From: an uncultured Kordiimonas sp.
GTDB lineage: Bacteria > Pseudomonadota > Alphaproteobacteria > Sphingomonadales > Kordiimonadaceae
Length of the DNA stretch: 64,000 nt
Direction: 5' to 3'
Assembly: GCA_947503575.1 (NCBI GenBank)
Contig: CANNDZ010000001.1
Span: 2,253,672-2,317,671 of the forward strand
A program made the position numbers and the translations under genes. The notes below the pieces were generated by a model. That model saw nothing but the letters and a program-made list of their open reading frames with translations. It was not told the origin of the DNA and searched no databases. Positions 59,784 to 64,000 of this stretch are shown in pieces. Within the stretch, counting starts at the first letter, position 1. Each line of letters starts with the position of its first letter.

Positions 59784-60695
59784 TTAATCAGCGCCGTCAG
59801 GTGCATCCAGAAATTTGCGTGTAATGGTATCCATCATATCGGGCGCAGCATGAAACAGACCGTGGCCATAATCCGATAATTCAAGATACTCGGCATCCGG
59901 GCGCAGCGCCTGCGCGCGTTTACTGGCCTGCCACAGGTCATCCTTGACTCGCACAATCATTATGGAATGCGTCGCAGCTTTCAGGGTTGGTGCGATATCA
60001 TAAGCCAGGATCGCAGTCGCCCCGCGCTCGCGAACGCCGGGCCGCATCTTCTCGGCAAATGTCGCCATAACCGATGCATCGCTTTGGCCTGGCCCGCGCC
60101 ATTTCCAAGATCGCCGCCATTCCTGCTGTGCAAAATTACCATCGGTGTCAAACGGGATCATCGGCAAGGCCGCACCAGCCGCCCGCTCTTCTGCTGTCAG
60201 CACTGGCACCGCCACCAAAATAATTTTTCGCACCAAATCCGACCTTTGCTGGGCCATTTCAAGCGCAACAGCGGTCCCGGTATGATACCCCAGCAGGTCA
60301 AAGGGCGTGTCCAGTCCCAAACTTTCAGAAGCGTCCAGCATGGCAGCGGCATAGTCCGTGATGCGCTGTTCGCCTTCAATCGGATCGGACATGCCGTACC
60401 CCGGGTAATCTGGCGCAATCGCAACACGGTCGCGTCCCACCAGCGGCAAAAAGCTTGAAAATACCTGCCCGGAATTAGGCGAAAGATGCAAGATCAAAAG
60501 GGGCGGTTTGTCGCTGCTTTCGGTGCCAGGGTGGACAATTCTGAAATGGATTTGTCCGAACCGACTGTCTGTATATCCTCGTTTAACACCCACGTTCTGC
60601 CCCTCCATCGCAAAGGTAGCAGTTGTTAACAGCCCGACTAAACCTACTATATGCCATACTCTAAAAACACCTGATATTTTCTTTAAGTATTGCAT
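59784..60695 (-). CDS. Alpha/beta hydrolase with His in place of the nucleophilic Ser
   Basis: A 303-residue protein with an N-terminal signal or anchor helix (near residues 15-30). The alpha/beta hydrolase core is visible: LLILHLSPNSGQVFSSFLPLVGRDRVAIAPDYPGYGMSD and the final His in DYGHGLFH. The nucleophile elbow, normally G-x-S-x-G, reads GYHTG (residues 136-140), so His138 replaces serine. A catalytically different or binding-only role is possible. Overlap with neighbours is absent; the 20-base gap to puuA (59763) is convergent. Confidence 0.75.
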   Translation of the reverse strand: MQYLKKISGVFRVWHIVGLVGLLTTATFAMEGQNVGVKRGYTDSRFGQIHFRIVHPGTESSDKPPLLILHLSPNSGQVFSSFLPLVGRDRVAIAPDYPGYGMSDPIEGEQRITDYAAAMLDASESLGLDTPFDLLGYHTGTAVALEMAQQRSDLVRKIILVAVPVLTAEERAAGAALPMIPFDTDGNFAQQEWRRSWKWRGPGQSDASVMATFAEKMRPGVRERGATAILAYDIAPTLKAATHSIMIVRVKDDLWQASKRAQALRPDAEYLELSDYGHGLFHAAPDMMDTITRKFLDAPDGAD

Positions 60696-60715
60696 TCGAT
60701 TAAAGCGCTAAATAT

Positions 60716-61414
60716 CTATTTTATAGGGAAATCAAAATATGTATTTGGATAAGGTTCCGGGTCCAGTGTAAAATGCCACCATTCTTCTGAATAAGGTTTG
60801 AAACCATGCCTGATCATCAGGTCGGCGAACATTTTGCGGTTCGCTTGGGCGGTTTGACTAACCAGCGTAGAGCCCGCGTGGGACCGTTCATCAAACAAAT
60901 CCCATGGACTGCCCATATTCATCTCTGACCAGACGCCATCTGCACCGCGCACAACAATTGTCAAATCCACAGACCCACCCCGACTGTGCCCCGATTTTTC
61001 GGCGATGTAGCCCAGTTGCACCAAGTCACCTTTGGCAACATTCGGGTAATAATCAGCCTTGTTTTTTGTATCGCACGCGTCGCTGATCCAGCGCATGAAA
61101 TGATCAACTGCCTGCTGGGGCCGGTATCCATCAAATAGTTTAAGCGTCATACCTTTTGCGGCCAATTCGGCCTGCACAGGTACCAGGGCGGCAGCAACTT
61201 CCGCTGATACCATTACTTTATCCGCATCATATCCCGTAACCGGTTCACCCATGAAGTTGTTGCGTCCTGCATAGCGTGGTTCCGCCAACACGCCGGGAAC
61301 AGCCTCTGTCACATCGACAAAACCGTCTTGCATGGCCCCTGTACTCCCACTCGCTATCATGGTGGCAAAGGCAGCCGCCACCAACCCGCTTACCCATCGT
61401 CTGTTATGTTTCAT
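60716..61414 (-). CDS. D-alanyl-D-alanine dipeptidase, VanX/DdpX type
   Basis: A 232-residue exported zinc peptidase. Signal peptide near residues 7-27. Zinc ligands and catalytic residues are in SGHSRGGSVDLT (His, Asp) and EEWWHFT (catalytic Glu, ligand His); FDGYRPQQAVDHF is the Arg-containing loop typical of VanX-like enzymes. In bacteria outside resistance clusters such enzymes recycle D-Ala-D-Ala. The start ATG 61414 overlaps the MipA stop by one base (TGATG). Confidence 0.9.
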   Translation of the reverse strand: MKHNRRWVSGLVAAAFATMIASGSTGAMQDGFVDVTEAVPGVLAEPRYAGRNNFMGEPVTGYDADKVMVSAEVAAALVPVQAELAAKGMTLKLFDGYRPQQAVDHFMRWISDACDTKNKADYYPNVAKGDLVQLGYIAEKSGHSRGGSVDLTIVVRGADGVWSEMNMGSPWDLFDERSHAGSTLVSQTAQANRKMFADLMIRHGFKPYSEEWWHFTLDPEPYPNTYFDFPIK

Positions 61415-62250
61415 CAAAATAACCACACTATACCAGCAAAGGCTTCCAATTGATCGCGCGACCCTTCTGGAGAACGCACAATCGGACTGTCCGCCGCGCC
61501 GTTCATCAATTCAGAAAACCGGAAACTGCCTTTCAATAACCAGTTTTTACCGAGGCGGCGTTCTGTCGCCAATTCAACATAAGTCTCATACAGGCCGCCA
61601 TTCGGTTCATAGGCGGCGAAGTCTGGGTTGTCCTCCGGAACACCGAAGAAGGCGTCCAGATACCGGCTGGAGCCCCATACAGCGCCCAAAATCGGGGTAA
61701 TGCGCCACTCACTGTCCGGCTCAAACGTATATCCTGCCTCAAGCTCAAAACTGCTGCCTTTCAATTGGTCCGTAGCGCCAAAATATAATTCGCCGGTCAG
61801 AAACAGCTTGTAAAATGACGTAGCGGCGAAGGCCCCCACTTCAAACGCTTCATCCACTTCACCAAGAGTATTGAATGCTGTCAACGAGCCGCTGTCGATC
61901 CGCCCCAGATTCCAGCGGCCGATAACGCCGCCCCGCAAAAACCGGGACCTGTATAAAACCGCACCAAGCCTGTTGTTTTCCAGAAAAAAGCGATCTTTGT
62001 AGCTTATTTTCAGATCAAACCCGAGGCTTGCCAAATGTTCGTCGGCACCAATGAACCGGGGGGCGACTGACATGCCAAAACCAAGCTGCCCCGCCCAGCT
62101 ATCGCGCTTGCGGTCATCATCGAATTCGTCCGCTTCAATATAAATGGGGGGGCCACCAAAGCTGGTATCAACGTCGTTCGCCGCTACAGCTGTTGGCACT
62201 GACATGCTGGAAAGCACTATCAGTGCACTAACACCAAACCGATTATTCAT
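61414..62250 (-). CDS. MipA/OmpV family outer membrane protein
   Basis: A 278-residue outer-membrane barrel with a signal peptide (ending PTAVAA near residue 24). Family segments are GQLGFGMSVAPRFIGADEHLASLGFDLKISYKDRFFLENNRLGAVL and DAFFGVPEDNPDFAAYEPNGG, with a terminal aromatic FAGIVWLF. MipA proteins link outer membrane to peptidoglycan synthesis enzymes in some bacteria. It sits between the dipeptidase and the exonuclease-like protein, all overlapping in one unit. Confidence 0.87.
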   Translation of the reverse strand: MNNRFGVSALIVLSSMSVPTAVAANDVDTSFGGPPIYIEADEFDDDRKRDSWAGQLGFGMSVAPRFIGADEHLASLGFDLKISYKDRFFLENNRLGAVLYRSRFLRGGVIGRWNLGRIDSGSLTAFNTLGEVDEAFEVGAFAATSFYKLFLTGELYFGATDQLKGSSFELEAGYTFEPDSEWRITPILGAVWGSSRYLDAFFGVPEDNPDFAAYEPNGGLYETYVELATERRLGKNWLLKGSFRFSELMNGAADSPIVRSPEGSRDQLEAFAGIVWLF

Positions 62251-63250
62251 AAGCTGTTACCTGATAATGAACCTCATACCCCAAATGATCAGACAGGGGC
62301 CTGTCGTCCAACAGTTCGTCAAAGTTGCGCGCCGCCCAAACGGGCGTCAGCTTTACGCCGTCATTACTGCCGTAGAATTGTTTGTCATTTGTCCGATACA
62401 AAATTTCGTCTTGGTTGGTGCCGTCCGCCACCGTACAGACACTTGGTTTTTCAACACAGGCTTCCCCGGCATCCATCAGCGCGATATTCTGCCGGAAATA
62501 GGTGTAACGCTTGTCTTGTTTAGTGTTAAAATCACCCGCTATAACAATGGGATAGCCCGTACTGAATTTCTTGAGAAATTTGGCAAGCGTGTCTGTCTGT
62601 CGGCGATGTGCCTTCAGGGTAATTTTACCGGGTGCTTTTGCAGATCCGCGTGAATTGAAGTGAGAATTGACGATATCAATGGGTTGCTCGGCGAACGGTG
62701 TTTGTACGCGCACAAACTGAATTGCCTTATTTGACAAGCAGTCAAACCCGGCGCAAGCATCAGAATCAAATGCTTTGTAGTGTGCGTCAGTTAACGGAAA
62801 ATCAGACAGAATATACAAGCCACTGCCCGCAATTTTCTGCGGGTCTGAACGCTGGCTGTATGGCTTTCTGGTGGCCTGAGTCCAATGCGCTTTGCCAGCC
62901 TTTGACGTATCCCGTCGCCCCGGCCCCTTGAAAACATAAGCATAGCCTGTTGTGTCGGCAATCACGGAACTGCGCTTATCAAAAGCTTCCTGCAGCAAAA
63001 CGATATGAGGCTGTGTGCCGTTTGCGCGGCGTTCACGCAGAATTTCAGCGATGCGCTCAAAAAGCGGAGGCTTGTTCTTTACAAGCGGGGGCGGCAAACC
63101 ATTGATGTTGTATGACAAAACTCGAAGAACAGGCTGCGTATCCGCCTCACGAGCATTTGCCGTTGCAGACACCACGCCAAGTATTAGCAAAAGCCATCCA
63201 TAGTGGCAGAAAAGCCTAATTGCCTTTGTTTGCTGCATATTCTGTTTCAC
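62243..63250 (-). CDS. Exported endonuclease/exonuclease/phosphatase family protein
   Basis: A 335-residue protein with a membrane or signal helix near residues 12-32 (LFCHYGWLLLILGVVSATANA). The EEP fold is recognisable: LRVLSYNINGLPPP, IVLLQEAF, VNSHFNSRGS, VIAGDFNTKQD and SDHLGYEV. Members include DNases and sphingomyelinases; a secreted phosphodiesterase is likely. It is the first gene of an overlapping unit with MipA and the dipeptidase (eight-base overlap). Confidence 0.87.
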   Translation of the reverse strand: MKQNMQQTKAIRLFCHYGWLLLILGVVSATANAREADTQPVLRVLSYNINGLPPPLVKNKPPLFERIAEILRERRANGTQPHIVLLQEAFDKRSSVIADTTGYAYVFKGPGRRDTSKAGKAHWTQATRKPYSQRSDPQKIAGSGLYILSDFPLTDAHYKAFDSDACAGFDCLSNKAIQFVRVQTPFAEQPIDIVNSHFNSRGSAKAPGKITLKAHRRQTDTLAKFLKKFSTGYPIVIAGDFNTKQDKRYTYFRQNIALMDAGEACVEKPSVCTVADGTNQDEILYRTNDKQFYGSNDGVKLTPVWAARNFDELLDDRPLSDHLGYEVHYQVTAYE

Positions 63251-63593
63251 TTTGCTGAGTATAAAGGCGTGACTGTGCGGTCGACAAGGGGGTGATGTTA
63301 CAGAAATCTAAGTCTCTGATGAACCCTCATTATGGCAAAATCGGGGTCTCTAAAGCACATATTGCAACACCGGACCAATAGCGTTTCAAAAAAGCGAACA
63401 CACAGTTGTGATCAAAGGTGGCTCAAAATACCCACCCACTGTGCCTATATGCATCTCAGTGATGAACACACGATGAATTGAAACCCCCGTATGGCCCTTG
63501 TTCTGAGTAACTAAGTTTCGAGTATCCGGGCCGCCCGAAAAAAGCCACGAGATATGGCCCAGATAAGACAGCCAGCCAAAAGAGAGACCAACA
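63251..63593. other. Intergenic region, no gene seen
   Basis: These 343 bases carry no convincing reading frame or hairpin. They lie upstream of the leftward exonuclease gene and the rightward 31-residue peptide, so they probably hold both promoters, which I cannot locate. Confidence 0.45.
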
Positions 63594-63689
63594 ATGAGAC
63601 ATGAAAGCCAAACCGCATCACCCCTGATCGTCGCCGTTAACCTGGTGGCTGTATCCAGCTTCCTGCTGTTTATGTTCAGCGTTGCTTAG
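63594..63689 (+). CDS. Small single-helix membrane peptide
   Basis: A 31-residue frame: short polar start (MRHESQTASP) then a hydrophobic helix of about 20 residues (LIVAVNLVAVSSFLLFMFSV). AGAGAGACC stands before the ATG at a plausible distance. It is too short to call by family; a real small membrane protein and a chance frame are both possible. Confidence 0.4.
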   Translation: MRHESQTASPLIVAVNLVAVSSFLLFMFSVA

Positions 63690-63792
63690 GCAACATACTC
63701 TATCGTGGTAAGCGGGTGTCCTCCCTCCTCGCTTATCCTTGCGCGGAAGCTTGCATGCAAGCGCAGGCAGCCCAAGTCCATAACCTGCAAAA

Positions 63793-63823
63793 TAAAAAAG
63801 CCCCGCGTCAGCGAGGCTTTTTT
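63793..63823 (-). terminator. Terminator of the tRNA-Glu unit
   Basis: On the minus strand the hairpin GCCTCGC/GCGGGGC (one mismatch) is followed by a T run. It sits directly past the CCA end of the left tRNA, as expected for a short tRNA operon. Confidence 0.85.
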
Positions 63824-63825
63824 AT

Positions 63826-63901
63826 TGGTGATCCCTACGGGACTCGAACCCGTGTTTCCGCCGTGAAAGGGCAGCGTCCTAGGCCACTAGACGAAGGGAC
63901 C
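63826..63901 (-). tRNA. tRNA-Glu (UUC), left copy
   Basis: The minus strand starts GGTCCCTTCGTCTAGTGG and folds into a cloverleaf: acceptor GGTCCCT with AGGGATC, anticodon loop CTTTCAC giving UUC, TPsiC region GGTTCGAGTCC, and encoded CCA at the end. It matches bacterial tRNA-Glu in length (76). Confidence 0.96.
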
Positions 63902-63923
63902 CTGTAGCAAAGGTCTTGGCTGA

Positions 63924-63999
63924 TGGTGATCCCTACGGGACTCGAACCCGTGTTTCCGCCGTGAAAGGGCAGCGTCCTAGGCCACTAGACGAAGGGACC
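63924..63999 (-). tRNA. tRNA-Glu (UUC), right copy
   Basis: An identical 76-base copy lies 98 bases to the right, separated by a 22-base spacer. Both are on the minus strand, so this one is transcribed first. The window ends one base after its 5' end. Confidence 0.96.
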
Positions 64000-64000
64000 C

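Overview
The window is a chromosomal segment of a motile, flagellated alphaproteobacterium, most likely a marine member of the Kordiimonadales or a neighbouring order (the order is inference). The evidence is an alphaproteobacterial flagellar gene set (FliX, FlbT, FlaF, FliL/FliM, short 275-residue flagellins), a DksA with only one zinc-site cysteine, a tetratricopeptide flagellin glycosyltransferase of the FlmG type, a DUF2336 protein, a DUF4170 protein and an aa3-oxidase subunit IV-like peptide. No phage, insertion sequence, CRISPR array or rRNA is visible.

Layout. 1-8355: flagellar basal body genes. fliM (partial) and fliL run leftward, divergent from flgF-flgG-flgA-flgH. dksA and fliX run leftward, and flgI, a FlgJ-like rod-binding protein, a FlgN-like protein and a small unknown run rightward. 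8619-9449: a first flagellin. 9658-22813: one long leftward block for a nonulosonic-acid-type sugar (pseudaminic or legionaminic family) and its transfer to flagellin. It contains pseC, pseB, a GH57-type protein, an oxidoreductase, an ATP-grasp enzyme, two methyltransferases, a fused cytidylyltransferase/PseG protein, a short NeuB-type synthase and the FlmG-like transferase. 23063-27913: flbT, flaF, three tandem flagellins and flaG. Good sigma-54 (-24/-12) promoters precede flgF, flbT and all four flagellins, and a weaker one precedes flgI. The three flagellins next to flbT carry a conserved set of small hairpins in their leaders, the best candidate here for an undescribed regulatory RNA element.

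28162-34542: a MoxR ATPase/VWA pair, a TonB-domain protein, an alkaline phosphatase, and an HPt / receiver / HPt cluster whose receiver has Asn at the phosphoacceptor position. 34735-37542: a large coiled-coil membrane protein resembling the polarity factor TipN. 37563-40572: a TRAP transporter (dctP, dctQ, dctM). 40645-48288: mixed housekeeping genes (DUF2336 protein, sodium/alanine-type symporter, cytochrome c, MlaC-like protein, GcvR-like ACT protein, HspQ, serine/threonine dehydratase). 48317-59763: a putrescine/polyamine-utilisation region of Puu type with a class III aminotransferase, a TonB-dependent receptor, a TPR-sulfotransferase, a PuuB-like oxidase, two PuuA-like ligases, a PuuD-like hydrolase and an unknown membrane protein coupled to PuuD. 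59784-63250: an alpha/beta hydrolase lacking the usual nucleophilic serine, then an overlapping set of three exported proteins (VanX-type dipeptidase, MipA/OmpV, endonuclease/exonuclease/phosphatase family). 63826-63999: two tandem identical tRNA-Glu genes.

How it fits together. The left 28 kb is nearly a complete late-flagellar programme: rod and ring parts, filament proteins, their post-transcriptional regulators (FlbT/FlaF), the sugar that decorates the filament and the enzyme that attaches it, tied together by shared sigma-54 promoters and a recurring upstream CGGCA-type motif.
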